From the NCBI RefSeq assembly GCF_041146795.1, contig NC_135168.1:38642370-38706369 (forward strand): 64,000 nucleotides of DNA, written 5' to 3'. The translations under genes were made by a program, and so were the position numbers. This DNA is from Maylandia zebra. Lineage: Eukaryota; Chordata; Actinopteri; Cichliformes; Cichlidae. Of the stretch, positions 13,975 to 38,616 are shown in pieces. The notes beneath the pieces were generated by a model. It had not been told where the DNA came from, ran no database searches, and saw nothing but the letters and a program-made list of their open reading frames with translations. Each line of letters opens with the position of its first letter. Position 1 is the first letter of the stretch.

Positions 13975-16900
13975 GAAATTTCATTTTTTAAGATTTTATT
14001 AAAATACGGTGTGGAGTTTACCATTGGAAGTTACCATCACAAACATGATTGTTTCTAATAAAAAAGTAAACAAAACAAAAAAATAAAGCTTAAGAGTCTA
14101 GTTACAGGAGAATTTTTTTTAATTTGTTTTGTTTTGTTTTTGCAGTCTGGTGAAAGAAAAAACAAAAAAACAAAACAAAAATCAATTCACAATGAGAGTG
14201 TGTGGAAAAAAAAAAAATGTTCACATGTTGTAAAAATACATTTCCCAATTTTAACATTACACACAGTCACTTCCAAGCATTCATTCATTCATTCCTTGTT
14301 AGATGGTTAGATGTCAGTGCTAAAAGAAAGCAAAAATGAAAGAGTAAAGGAAAAAGTTCAGACCTGTGCACAAACGGATCGAAGGGGAGAGCGGTTTCCA
14401 AAAACAAGAAAGAAAAAAAAAAAATGCAGGAGGCTGTTCTACATTGTCAGGGCGGAAAACTTGGGATGAGGGACAAGAGACAGAGGGCGACTGCTGGAGG
14501 ATATGTGTGCATTTTGAACCCTGAGAGAGAAAAAGTGACCAGCTCTCACCATAATTTTCTCCTTTTGCTTTTTGCCAACAGACCACACCAGAGTCCGCTT
14601 TGTCCTCCCCCTACCAGTCACCCCTGTGGCTCCGGCTCGGAGACTTTTAAGAGCAGCAGAGCGGTGATGGTAACGGTGGCGGGGCAGTCTCACACCCAAG
14701 AGTGAAATATCAGCTATGAGCATACTCACACTGTGCTTATCTGTTAGCCAACACACATATACTCTCTGCCCGGCTGATTTGAACTATTAAACCAGGGAGT
14801 AATGAAAAAGACATTTAAAATAACGCTGTACAGCACAGGATTGATGTGCTGCAGAATGAGCTAAAAGAGTTCACACAAGGCTAAATGTGGTTCGTCACTG
14901 ATAAAGAAACAAGGTGCGGTAGATTTAGGCCTGCTGGGGTGTGAGGAGCTTTTTGCGGAGAGGCCTTGAATGTGGCCCAATCTTCTTTTTTCCTTTTGGC
15001 TGGGTGTGTGTCTCCTGACTTCACCTGCTGTGGTCAACTGTATTAAGGCAGTGAGTGGTTCCATGGCAAATTTCACTAACAGCTACTATTATGGGGAGAG
15101 AGTAAGTAAGGCCCACAGGATATCAGTTGGAGAGAAAAGGTGGTGGGATCAGACAAATTTCTTTTAAGAAGAAAAAAAAAATAAAAATTGGGGCTGCGGG
15201 GGAAAGAGGGAACTCTTGATCTCTGAAATGTTTCAGTACAACATGTAGAACACAGACAGCATATCCATTAAAATAAAACAGATCGGTTTTCATAACAGTG
15301 CACTGATGAACTGAAAAAAATATATATATATAATCATCATCATCATCATCAACAACAGCAAAAAAAAAAATTTTAAGATTACTATTATGCTCATAATCCA
15401 AACTATGGGGGTTATTTATTAAAAATATATACTCATCACATGACAGAGGAGCCTAACATCTCAGGACAGACGCGCTCCACGTCTGTCATAGACTCTGAGG
15501 GGGGAAACTGTACATCACTGGAAACTGACCACGACAAACATGGCAACTCGGGTTGGAAACACTCGGTGGGGTCTGGTAGGAGGGAGTGGGGGGGGGGGGC
15601 AATAGTATTTCCCCTTAAAAATGACCTCACATGCACTATAGATAGAGCAGCTTGACGAAGGGGGATTAAATGAATAACAAAACAGCACCTACTACTACTG
15701 TTCTAGTAAAAGAAAACTAGCAGATCACAACGATCGCCTTTTGTTTTGTTTTTTTCCTCCTTTTTTTCCTCTCATTTTTCCATCAGCCAGTAAGATTGGG
15801 ACTGAAACACATCGACTACAGTCTGAATCTGTGCCGAATTCTTACACTATGAGGAAATAAAAAGGTAAAGGCAAACAGATACGCATTGGATTTAATGCCT
15901 GAGTATTCATTGATCTTATCGAACCTACAAAGATATTGTCAAATTATTTTATGGGGCTTTTTTTTGTTTTTAAATTGTATCATTACTGCTACCATTTTAC
16001 AACCCTTCTAGTAAAGAATAGTAAAGATGCATCTAGAAAATCTGTACAAAAAAATAAAAGGGTATGCACGGTACATTCAATATCTGTTACTGAGGTACTA
16101 GAAGTGGTGTTCCCATGACACCAGGGCAACAGCGTTTAAGAGTTACTCCTAGGGGCTATTCCTTTGGAACGACAACAGCTTGTTATAAGGGTGAGGGAAC
16201 ATACAAACACACACTCGCACGCAAACCCACACTATCACGCGCACACACACACGCATGCCACGGTCATTAATGAGCCAGCATGCAAGAACACCGTCCCATT
16301 TGCTCCTACGGAGAATCTAATCTCTATCGTCCCCTCGCACTTTGAAGGAATTGATGGATTCATGAGCAGATGTATAGGGTTGGAGCATCACAGTGGGAGA
16401 ATAGTGGAGGGTGGGTGACAGAGTGGGTGTGTTGGTGGTTGTGGCGCGAGCTTAACAATAAGGCGGTAATCTATCCCTGGTCACCCCTCCTGTGGTTTGA
16501 ACGTCGGCAGTGTGTCATCGTGTTCTTCGTCACTAAAGGTTACCTGTAACTGTGACTGAGAGAAGCTGCAGGCAGCTTCCTCTGCTCTGAGCAGCCAGAC
16601 AGCGCCCTCTGCTGAAATGCTGCTGGGTTTCCAGCTGGGAAGGAAATGAAAAACAGAAAAGCTGCTGCAATCGAGTCCCTGTGGGCACCAGGTGCACAGG
16701 ACCTCACACGCTCACTCGCACACTCAAACGCACACAAACGCACATCACTCAAGACTGCTGGCAAGAGATAGAAATTCATACCAGGACATGCAGGTACATC
16801 TCTGATATGACGCTCAGAGCTTTTATCTCATGACATCACAATCCAAAAGGGGAAAAGCGTGTGTAAATACAGGGATGACTGTCCTAAAACTAGACAATCG

Positions 16901-17742
16901 CAGCAGTGAAAGTTGACAAAGAATAATGGGTTTAATACTCACAGACGAGTTTAGCAGATAAAAAACACACTGTGACAGTCAGAGAGCTCCACACTGACAG
17001 CATTATGGATCCCTCTGCTGAGCAAACTGATGACAGCGCAGAGGAGAGACAAGGGCCAAAGTGGGCTAAAGGGTTAGCTAGATACTTGGCAGGGAGAAGA
17101 GGATGTACTGTTTGTGATTCTGTCCTGTTTTCTTCTTTTACTTCAGTACAAACTTCACCCCCCATCATGAGAAAGATGGAAAGGGTAAGAAAAAGAAAAG
17201 AGGAAGAGAGCAGTAACATGAGCCATTAATGTACAAAAGTGGGGCTTCAACCATTCTGTGTCTGTGCCTCTAGTGGTCAGAGGACTGCAGGAGGCAGACT
17301 GTAAAGCCTCGTGTCAGAAATGCTTTTTTTCTTGTTTTCTTCTTTTTTAAACAAACAAACATTAACATCTAGAACCAGAGCAGATCAACTTTTCATTAAA
17401 ACAACAACCAACTAAGGAAATAAACCAATCCAATCACTGAATCCTTGAGAACACAGTTATTGCTGACGTAGTGGGGGAGTGAAGGAGATGAGGGGATGGT
17501 GGGTGAGCAGGTGGATGATGGAGGCAAGGGTGTATTCTGGGTGGTGGTGGTTGGGGGGGTGGATTGTTGTGGTGTGGACAGGTCACTCCTGGGCTGGTTA
17601 TGTGATCTGAGAAAAGACTGTAGAGCCACGTCAGGTCAAACTAGTGCTGCCGATGTACTGGAGGGTAGGGTTGTGTCTGATCCTGGGAGGCGGGGGTTGG
17701 TTTCCAGAGATGACGGAATGTGCTGACGGCGGTGGGGGGGGG
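13975..17742 (-). other. Inferred 3' UTR of ctbp1-like gene
   Basis: From the stop at 17745-17743 to the first good minus-strand AATAAA (complement at 13995-14000) is about 3.75 kb without any plausible coding exon. It contains A/T runs, a short (ATC)n near 15331, a G-run near 15590 and an AC-rich patch near 16200. Earlier polyadenylation is possible, so the length is an upper estimate. Confidence 0.5.
13995..14000 (-). terminator. Polyadenylation signal, ctbp1-like gene
   Basis: AATAAA on the minus strand. It is the distal candidate end of the ctbp1 transcript. Confidence 0.4.
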
Positions 17743-26473
<8,731 letters not shown>

Positions 26474-26522
26474 CTGGAGAATAGCGTCTGTTGCACCAGT
26501 CAGCTTCACAACTTAGTTTACA
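26474..26522 (-). other. Candidate untranslated exon upstream of ctbp1
   Basis: A 49-base minus-strand segment bounded by TTGTTTACAG and GTGAGTG. It has no ATG and several stops, so if real it is a 5' UTR exon. Direct splicing from here to 22239 would leave no good start codon before residue 10, so another coding exon would be needed in between. Confidence 0.3.
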
Positions 26523-28154
26523 CTGTAAACAAAGCAGAGATAAAATTACTTTAGGTGATAATAATGCGAAACAGTGACGCTGCAGGTGGCTCATTAAAAT
26601 AATAAAAATAATAATAATAACTGAATAAAACTCGACACTTATAACATCGCATGCACAGCAATTAAAATGATATGGCCATCATCTAGTGGCAAAAGTATTT
26701 TGAGAGAAGTAACTTGCGCTGTACAACTCGCATAGTTTTTTCCCCCCCTTCTTTTTCACAGTTACACTCGTTCGTGTTCCCCAACTTTCTCCTTAACTTT
26801 ACTACAACAACCTAGGCACACAGTACGAATAAACAGTACGAAAGGACACTCTTGATAACTTTTTGGTTATAATATCCCCAACGGTTAGCTCCCAAATTAC
26901 CGTTAATGAACTAGTTAGCTTACAGTGCTAGCTCACTCGTTTCTACTCTATCCAGAAACACCGGAACGCTTACAATGAAGGATAACATTCATCCGTTAAA
27001 TGCAAACGTTACATTTATTGACTCATATACGCAGATGACATTCACTAAAGTCCACTCCGAGTTAGTTCAGCTAGCATTAACTTTTGAATCGCAATCCGAG
27101 CTATCGCTAACTAAACACATAGCACAGCAGCTAGCTGCGCGACGGTGGCTAGCTAACCCAAACACAAACACTTGAGGACTCTCTAACATTTTAGTGGCAA
27201 GTTCAAACTCCCGCCAACTTTCGAGTACACGTTGTTTTTGATGTTATTTACTTCTCATTAACTCGTGAATAGTGTTGCTACAACCCACGTCCACAATTAC
27301 ATGAGGCGTTTGAAGCGTTGCTAACGTTAGCTAGCTATCGCCGATAACTAGCGTGCAGCTGAGTGTGTGGGAGATGAGAACGGAGGGGGAGCCCATTTCG
27401 TCCGATCTGTTATCAGCGAAGAGCGCTACAATGTGAAATATCTGACCCAGAAGCTTTAAAATCATTAATTCTTCGGGGAAGGAACAATCGCCCGTATGCT
27501 TGATTTGAACCACATCTACTTTGTGAACTAAAAAGCGAATCTTGTGAGGAGAAATGATAATTATTTACCCCGAATAAACTCTTTGAGGAGTGCTCAGACA
27601 GTGTGCGTGCGTCGGCGGTGTTCCCTCTCTCCCGATCGCCATGAAATTAGACAAAGAGGAAGTGGCTTGTCGATGTGGGGGTCAGACAGTGTGCGAGAAA
27701 GCATCCTTGGACTGGAAGGAGCGCCCTCACCTTTCAAGGCGGAACGACAAAGACGCGCAAACTCTAGTGCAACAAGTCTGCAGGCAGCTATCAAAACTTT
27801 CTGCTTAAACTTTAACTTCGTGTGCAGCGTTCTTACACATACACCCGCAGACCCGATTCTGCTCAATTTGTAATTCGGTTACAGCTAGCTACAATATAGT
27901 TTACAAGAAAAACATATTTTCTCCCCGAGCGCGAAATGTAGGTGTATGTGTGTCAATATCTATGTTAACTAACCCAAACTGGACTATACAGTATATCCAT
28001 ACAGCACGACTATTATACTGAGATCAGCCACTAGGTGTCACAATAATCCAATTATCTACTGCCCCCTGACTTCCTTTATGTTGGGTCCAAGCATGAAACA
28101 ACATTCATATTCATTTAAGAAGAAGAAAAGAAGGACAAGACACTTTTTGGGAAA
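26523..28154. other. Intergenic or promoter-side region between ctbp1 and fam53c
   Basis: No exon recognised. Because ctbp1 runs leftward, its promoter is expected somewhere in 26.5-28 kb, and 27330-27760 is somewhat richer in CpG than its flanks. I see no TATA box placed convincingly. Open frames here show no homology. Confidence 0.3.
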
Positions 28155-29328
28155 AAAAATAATAATTCTATTAAATTTATTTGTACATAAATTGTGCAAC
28201 AAGTATATTTCCAGCCAAAGAAATCATTTCTTAAAAGCCTCACTCTTTCGTTACATACACTCTCAGAAATGGCTGGACGCATGTACTCACTCAAACCACT
28301 GTACAGCCCGTTACATTGTGCCCTGTGAAGACCAGCTGCAGCACTCATACGACTGACCACTGAAGTGTATGTGCCTCGAATTCAGAAATATCTCAATCAG
28401 TGCAAACAGGAGCCTGGCTGTGAAAAACAAGAGCACAGCACCAAGAACTCTGTATTTTAAGCTTAAGGCATGGTCAGTTTATGTAAGCCGTGTCACTGTT
28501 AACAAGATGTGTCAATGTCAAAGCAATTACACAAACTCCAAAAAGATAATGTAACGTAGAGGGTGTGTTATGTCGTTTGTGCCAGAAGAAAAGCAGAATA
28601 TATCTGAAAAGTTAGAACAGCAGTAAAAGTGAAGAGGCTTTAGGCGAGATTTTTAAAAAGTGGAATGTATCCTGCTAAATACACAGAACAATTAAATATG
28701 GATACTTATTGTATGGGCTTTTTTTTTTTTTTAATCTTACACACAGCAACATTTTAGCTACTGTTAAACAGCTCACATTTAATTCAGTCAGCCAAATACA
28801 AAAGTAGTCTACTCGAGTATCAGAAGCAGCACTGAACAACAATCGGTCTCATTCAGTTACTGGCATTTAGTGTGCGTCATGTAATAGAAACATTCTGTCA
28901 ACCTCTGGCAATAAAGTTCTTTGATAAGGATATGTAAGGCCATCAAGATGCAAACCAGTGGCTTATGCTAATTAAGACTTGTCTTAATATCAAATATTAG
29001 TCAAAAATCTGTGCGCATTAAATCTTGCTTATTCGCTCATGCACATTTCCTTAAGGAGTGCTTCAACAGGCCAGCGCTAACAAAATTTGTGCAATTTTGA
29101 ATAGTGAGCAAGCTCAAGTGTTATGATCGCAGCAATGTCATTGGATATTAGCCTCCCACATGGGGTCCTTGGATCTTACTTTTAAACTCTGGACATTTGT
29201 ATAGAGAGGGCAGCAGGTTTCCACCAACTGCCAGAAGAGCACGTTATATTAAAAAGAAAATATAAGCCTGCAGGTGTGCTTAACATGGATATTGATGCAG
29301 TTATAACACTGAGAGCACCAAGGAGCGA
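28155..29328 (-). other. Inferred 3' UTR of fam53c
   Basis: The sequence between the fam53c stop and the minus-strand AATAAA at 28181-28176 holds no coding exon. A 1.2 kb 3' UTR is plausible for this gene. Confidence 0.5.
28176..28181 (-). terminator. Polyadenylation signal, fam53c
   Basis: AATAAA on the minus strand about 1.15 kb after the stop codon, in AT-rich context. Confidence 0.45.
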
Positions 29329-31013
29329 TCAGTTTTCTTCTATAAGGTTCAGATCCAATTCTGTACAGTCTCTTTCAAAAACAATCTTTTGTCCTCCATC
29401 TGCAGGCCTCCTTTCGTCTTCCTCTTCCTCACTTTCACTGAGCGGCCCGATGCTGGCTCTTCCCAGAAACTCTGCCGGAGAGAAAGCCGAACGTCGTTCC
29501 ACCTGTGAGGTCACTGGAATCAAACCGCTACCTGGTCCATATGCAGGGCTCTCACGATTACCAATCTAAGCAGGAAAAACCATGTGCATCATGATCATCA
29601 TGTTACTATTGTTATAGACAAAAATAATTACTGTCTTGCGTCCTTGCATCAAATAATAAGTGATAAAGATAAAGTGGTAAAACATAAGTGATGAGATAAA
29701 AGCAAAAAAAGAAAAAAAAAAAAAAAAGATCACAAAAGGTCTCAAAGAGAAGGCTACATTTAAGGAAAGTAGTGAACTTGATTGCTCACCAATACTATTA
29801 GCCTCCGTCACAGAGGTACTGTAACACTGATGGACCACCTTCCTTGCTCACCTGTGTCATCTTGCTGAAGTCGAGGACTGGCCTTGGGTAGGGCAGAACA
29901 TCTGGGTCATGGCGCCTCTTTAAGCGAGGTTTGCGCATGTCACAGGGCTGCGAGTGGCAACGTGGCAAAGCAGGGTGGAGGCCACGCCTAGATGAGGATG
30001 GTGTGCTGCAGGCTGAAGTAGGAGACGGAGACAGCGCTGGGTGCTCCAAGTCAGAACGGCCATATTTCAAGGCTGAACCTGCACAGGGTTGGGGGGGCAA
30101 GGGCACCGTAGGAGATTTCTGAATGTGTACAGGGGAGAGGGAGAAGCGACGCTGCAGCACATAGTGTGAGGTCAGCGGGGCCGGTGAAGAAGAGCACGAA
30201 GAAGGCGTAGCAAAGGATGCAGAACACGCTCCTTTCAGTGTATCGCAGGGGTCCCATGGGAAGCCCCATGATATCAGGGAGTCAGACGATAGCGCTAAGC
30301 TAAAGAAGGTAGGACTAGCAGATGAGTGTACGGAGGAAGAGGGGAAGGAGGAACTAGGACCACAAAGTGGCAAAGAGCTGGCTCCAGAGCCTGAACTAGA
30401 TGCTCCACCACTGTGACAGCTACGTTTCACCGGGGTCCAAACCCTTGATGCGCTGGGATGCCAGGTGGTGCGGCACTGAGACAGATCCTCTGGAACAGAG
30501 AGGGACCGGCAGTGGCGTTTTGGAGGTGGCGGAGGTGAACTTTGGAAAGCCTTGAAGGGACGTTCTGGTCTCTGGAGTGATTCTCCAGATTGAGAAGTAG
30601 GCCATAGTGAATCAAGTCCACAGGAGTCATCCAAAACACTGGCAACAGATGATGGATGTGTAGTTGAGGTGTAGCTCTCTGAAAATGCCAAAAAGATAAA
30701 CATGAGGCCAATTTCCCCACTGGTCACAAATGTTGCTCTTAACTCACTAAACTTGCCTTGTGTTGTTTTATGAGCACTCCACGAGACAGTGGGACTGGAG
30801 CCCACTGTAGGTAATGACTGTAACAAACAGAATGACTTGTTTTCAAAATCAGAAGTGAGAAAACCAAGTCAATGAAACAAAATCAGTTTGAAGGACAAGA
30901 CTTTGTTCCATCTAAACCATCCAACTCACCACATTCACACTGAATGAGAAGGCCTTGTGATAGGGTTCTTCTAAACTCTGCTTACGAAGTTGCTCTGTTA
31001 TAAGAGTCACCAT
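29329..31013 (-). CDS. fam53c: FAM53C family protein
   Basis: Nuclear FAM53 (simplet-type) protein without enzymatic domain; the family is linked to nuclear import and transcription-linked functions. Four coding exons join in phase: 31013-30930, 30817-30757, 30678-29852, 29565-29329, giving 402 residues (human about 392). The start MVTLITEQL and the end ELDLNLIEEN match FAM53C rather than FAM53A (ending in QIENN) or FAM53B (ending in QIEKN). Family hallmarks are KRHCRSLSVPEDLS followed by WHPSASRVWTPVK, RRFSLSP, HSQPCD, and LKRRHDPD with LDFSKMTQ before the last intron. Most of the protein is Ser/Pro-rich and looks disordered, with an acidic SESEEEED near the end. The second intron uses a GC donor (AAG|GCAAGT) with normal AG acceptor. 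The start exon has an upstream acceptor at 31179, so about 165 bases of it are 5' UTR. Confidence 0.95.
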
Positions 31014-31178
31014 ATTTGTAGCTATGATCCAGGGAGAGACATGGAGATGAGGAGATTTACCAAGGGCAGTGAAAGTGTCATTAGTCAGAGTTCTGGCGTG
31101 GTTTGTGGCGTCCCCTCTACACCTCAACCAGCCAGACTGACCAGGTTCCTCACTTTGCCACCAACATCTTTATGCAAC

Positions 31179-32964
31179 CTAGAGAGGCAGGTGAGAATAG
31201 ATTGAAACAAATTAAATAAGTGGTTAGACAAACTGCAGAGAAATCAAACTAGTTTAGTCATTGTGGGGCAGAGGGTACTTTCTAATGTTTGTTTTTCTGT
31301 TTGGGAAAGCCCACAGCAAGAGGAACAGAAAAGCTGCACACCAAACACTGACCACAGGTCTATGTGAACCAAGCTAGGGCTTATAAGTTGCCCTTTCATT
31401 CATGCAGGAGCAGAAGTTTATGCTCACTAAGGCGAGAATCACACATGGACATGAGGTGACCCTGAACAAAGCAGCACGTCACATTTCATCAAATTAAGTT
31501 CATATTGTCATTCCAAATGGGACTCCAAAGAAAATTTTATTTCGAAGGAGATGCAGACTACAACTCAAGTGAAAACTTTTGCAATCAAGTCAGTAGGGTC
31601 CAATAAACTGAAATGACAAAAGTTGTGAGTAGTAAAGAATGGAAGGGGGAGGGAAAGACTAAAAGGGAAAGGATGGAGGGGGAAGTGTGTGAAAAATGAA
31701 TGGGACAGGGGCTGGAAGCATACCATAGTATCTTTGTAAAGGGGACAAGAATAGTGACCAGGTCTCAAGGACTTACTTGAGGCCAAACCAAATACAGTCC
31801 TGAACTACTCTACTTGTAATCAAAAACTTAAAAAAAAAAAAACATTAGTTACTGAATGCACAAACACCTGAAGATTCCCCTGCAGTAGCCCATGTATGGA
31901 ATCCCAGGAAGTCTATTACTCAGTGCTGTACATCTTAAATTGAAAGTAAAAGACACAGAATGACCGTTGCATTAAAATGTAACATGACCCATTAGCCTTT
32001 GGACTTCTGTTTAAAAGAATGTGTAGAGCACATGTAGGGTGGAAAACCCCCCTTCAAAAAAAACCAAATATTAATCTAGCAACTTTGAGGCCCTTTGATG
32101 GCATATATTTCAGCTCACTTAAGAGACTTTCGTTCAATCACTGTTGAGTCAAGATGTGGCCTCCAGGGCCTTCCTCCTCCTTGTGGCAAACAGTGCATTT
32201 GCTAGCCTAGTTCCACATGCCACAAGACATTATTTAAGGGGCACAAGACCAAGCTTTTTCCACTGTCATGTCCTGAACACAATCAAGAGCTGTCAAGTAA
32301 CTAGTATAAAACTTTAGCATCACTTTTCAGTGTGACTAGCAAACATACATTCGATCAGCATAAGAAAAAAAAATATAGGACGCTGTCGAAATGACAAGAA
32401 ACCTCTAGCACAGCCACCTTGATAAAATAGCTTTGACTTAAGGACACTGTATTTAAAAAAACAAAATTAAAAAAAAAATATTTAAAAAATGGAAAACAAG
32501 CGAGTTTAACACAGTGTTGCGCAGCTTACTCAAACCACGTTTCTGCCCATCAGCTAAAATTCATGAACTGCAATCCAGCTGTTGTTCGTTACAATGTAAC
32601 ACATTAAAATAATGCTAAACTTACAGGATCGATAGGATTCCGATTATAGCCGGTGAGCAAGGTGGTATGTGGTAAGCTAGCTCACGAACACGATGCAGCC
32701 AGTGAAGCACCAAGTTGTCAGCTAGCTCATAGGATAAATGCACTAAAATTACTAGCGTCAGTTTATTACAATAGATCTGATTGCGACCGGTTAGAGGCTT
32801 GTCATTCCAGTCGGTTATAGCTACGTTTTGTAAGGCCAGTATGAAAATTTGCGTTCCTAAATTTAACGCTAACCCAACAGTCTATGTCTAAATCACTTGT
32901 AGCGTTAGCTTGGTCAGGCAGCTTGGTTGCAAGCTAGCATGCTACAGCTGTCTTGATGTATTAC
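31179..32964 (-). other. First intron of fam53c (within 5' UTR)
   Basis: Runs from the inferred untranslated exon donor (GTAATA after 32965) to the acceptor CCTCTCTAG before 31178. No coding signal or named repeat seen inside. Confidence 0.5.
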
Positions 32965-33060
32965 CTGCATTCAGGCGTTCCTAAGCAACCAAAGCTGCGC
33001 AGCGAGTGCACCGGGTGGCGAGCAGATTAACTGAGTATTTATAGCTTCTGGACGATACCA
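32965..33060 (-). other. Inferred untranslated first exon of fam53c
   Basis: A minus-strand segment ending CCTGAATGCAG|GTAATA, a good donor. It lies about 1.8 kb upstream of the start-codon exon and 530 bases from the divergent phykpl start. The 5' end is arbitrary because no initiator could be fixed. Confidence 0.45.
32977..32989. promoter_or_regulatory. X-box-like (RFX) palindrome
   Basis: GTTCCTAAGCAAC: two inverted half-sites, GTTCC and GCAAC, around a 3-base spacer, close to the RFX consensus GTTNCC..GGNAAC. It lies in the shared upstream region of fam53c and phykpl. Confidence 0.4.
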
Positions 33061-33588
33061 ATTGAGAGGGTGTTTTTGTCACATGCCTTTACAACTGGTG
33101 ATTCAAGAGATGCTTAAATGAGGTTTAGACATACCAAAAATGTATAACGTTTACTATTGTTTTTTCTGTTGTTTTGGAGGAAATTAAACTGAACTCACAG
33201 CAAAACACATTGCAATTATTTTACGAGCTTCTGTCACTTTGACCGTCCCACAGTGACACCGTTCTGGTTAAAGCGAGAGCGTAATTTCAAATCTTCCTGT
33301 CTAACAATAAAGGCAAATGTATTTTATAATATAGGTCGAATAATAAAATATTTATTAAATTTAGATACCCTACCTTACCTGTGACAGGGGAAAAGAAAAG
33401 TTAAAACTACAAAGTGTTTGAACTTAGTGGGAAGTGAACTCAGCTCTGCCACCGACGCATGCGTATTGGGTCAGTTAGCGAAACAGTTTTCCATAAGTTT
33501 CTAGTCAATAGCTGTTATAGTTTATGGCATTGTATTTGTATCTGTATTTGGTATACGTGAAATTAAAAGAGCCAGAGATTAAGTTGTC
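33061..33588. promoter_or_regulatory. Shared divergent promoter region, fam53c / phykpl
   Basis: About 0.5 kb separates the inferred fam53c first exon from the phykpl ATG on the other strand. It includes an inverted CCAAT (ATTGG) at about 33465. No TATA box is convincing. Confidence 0.4.
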
Positions 33589-36512
<2,924 letters not shown>

Positions 36513-37015
36513 GGTTTGTCAAACCTGTAGAAAACATTTTAATTGCATCAGACAGAGTCAGGTGGTCACATTCATAATATTTAGAGGTAGAGATTAAAAT
36601 CTGTTCTTGAGGCTCCAGTAGACCAAACAGCTTCACAGAACATGTTGCCTCTTCCACTCAACACAGACTACTGTGGGGGTTCACTTTAGAGAAGTTGGAC
36701 TTCTATCTGGAAATTAATAATTCAGAGAATATCAAAGCGGTGACAGTGAATTTTAAATAACGGTACTGCTGGATCAGCGTCGTCATTCGTTTCAAACTAT
36801 GCCCATTTAAAGTGAAATATCAATGCAAATGTTTTAGTCATTCTCATTTTCAACAGATCATACCAGTCACCTCTCTGATGACACCCCACAGACTGGAGGT
36901 AAACACTACAAGCCACAACATATCATTGCCACCTGGGAAATGTAGTCTACCAGAAGATGACATTTTGAAATTCCACACTTTTATAATACAAAATAAATAA
37001 ATTAAAGAAAATATT
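36513..37015 (+). other. 3' UTR of phykpl
   Basis: Sequence after the TAA up to just past the AATAAA at 36992. No other feature seen. Confidence 0.5.
36992..36997 (+). terminator. Polyadenylation signal, phykpl
   Basis: Overlapping AATAAATAAATT on the plus strand, 480 bases after the stop codon. Confidence 0.55.
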
Positions 37016-37799
37016 GACAACTTTTTTTTTTTTTTAAACTGTAATCCTGGTTCTTGTATCATTTTTCTGCTGACAGCAGTTCACATAATCAGCTGTGACT
37101 TAACACTGATTGGCAACATGTTCTTAATACACAGCATGGTAGAGTGAAGCACTTACCAGACAACTATAACTCCCGGACACATTCACAAAAATTGCTCAAG
37201 TATTGCAGTTTAACATCTAGTGGGGTGGGTGTTACACTCAGCAAGTTATCCTGCAGGTAGTGAAGCCCTCTCCCACAGCTTCCCATGGAGATGTTAACAT
37301 TACTTGAGACGAAACAAGCAAGCCAGTTAACAGTACAAAAACATTTAACGTTAACTTTACAAATAATAACAGAAAGATCCATGTGTAATATAAACCAAAA
37401 GTTTATTTCTACCAATTTGCCAAAGACACTAGAGGAATGAATTTCCAGTGAGAGAGGGAATACCCTCTTACATTTAACAGGCTTGCGTTCAGTTGAATAA
37501 CACTAGTAAAGCCACTTAAAAATTGCAGACATGATGGGGGAAGAATCTCCTTAAAAGCCAAAATAACAAAAACAACAACAACAAAAAAAACAAAACCAAA
37601 TAATTGCTGGTTGTCTTTGTCTACAAGGCCTTCTGCAAATATTTATTTGACACTCTTACAAAGAACCCTTTGATTAGTATAAATCCCTTTTTTTTTTTTT
37701 TTTTTTTTTTAAACCTCACCCCACATCTGAAGCCATGCAACTCACATCCAACACTCAGCATGGGAGAACAACAAAATCTATAAACACCAAAACAAAAAA
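37016..37799. other. Spacer between convergent phykpl and hnrnpab
   Basis: About 0.8 kb, AT-rich, with a T-run at about 37688-37711. No gene seen. Additional minus-strand AATAAA motifs here could give longer hnrnpab transcripts. Confidence 0.4.
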
Positions 37800-38616
37800 A
37801 AAAAAAAATTTGTTTTATTCGCGAGCTTTAAAAGCTCTTGCTCATCTGTAAATCCAGTAGACATGTAAAAATACAACCATACAATACATTAGATTCAAAA
37901 AGGTACCAAAAAGTACAGTAAAAATAACACTTCCATCACTGGAAATGTAAATGGACACAAAAAAAACAAAACAAAAAACAATATAAAATAAAAAGTGGAA
38001 AAGTGACATTTGCTTCCCCAGTTCCTCACTTGATCTGTACAAATGGAGCATGAGTCCAAATTTTCTGCCAACTCCAAAGGAAAAGCCAGAGCCCATGTTC
38101 GCTGTAGTCAGACCATGGATCTCTTTTTCTTATTTACTTTAGACCTTGAGAGAAAAACACGGTGCTTAACGTTACTGAGAATAAACCAAATGCGGCATGC
38201 AGTTACACAAAGACAGACAGGTGCATGAATGAGTTTGACTGGTCAGTGATGGACAGACACACTTTTTGGACGGGGGCAGGGGCTGGGAAGGGAGGGGGAC
38301 ACGACCTCTAGCTGTTACACCTAGCACTTTGGTGAAAGGTGAAACAGTCCTTTATTCCCGCTTTCAACCACCACAAACTCGACGCGTACTGATCAAACAG
38401 TCGCAGTACAGGTTCATCTAAAGATGGCCGACAGGTGGAATGAATCCATCTCTAATGATCACAGACCCCACAAGGCGGCCTACCCTAACCCCACAACAAT
38501 GCTGGAATGGACTTAGAGTAGATGGAGATCTCTGGGGTCAGAAGGCACTAATGGTTACAGCTATGTTCTCATACTACCACGGATGATGCAGAAATGCATA
38601 CCTGCACTATGTGTGA
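37800..38616 (-). other. 3' UTR of hnrnpab
   Basis: Runs from the TGA at 38619-38617 to just beyond the minus-strand AATAAA at 37819-37814. Confidence 0.5.
37814..37819 (-). terminator. Polyadenylation signal, hnrnpab
   Basis: GAATAAAAC on the minus strand about 800 bases after the stop, followed by an A-rich stretch. Confidence 0.5.
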
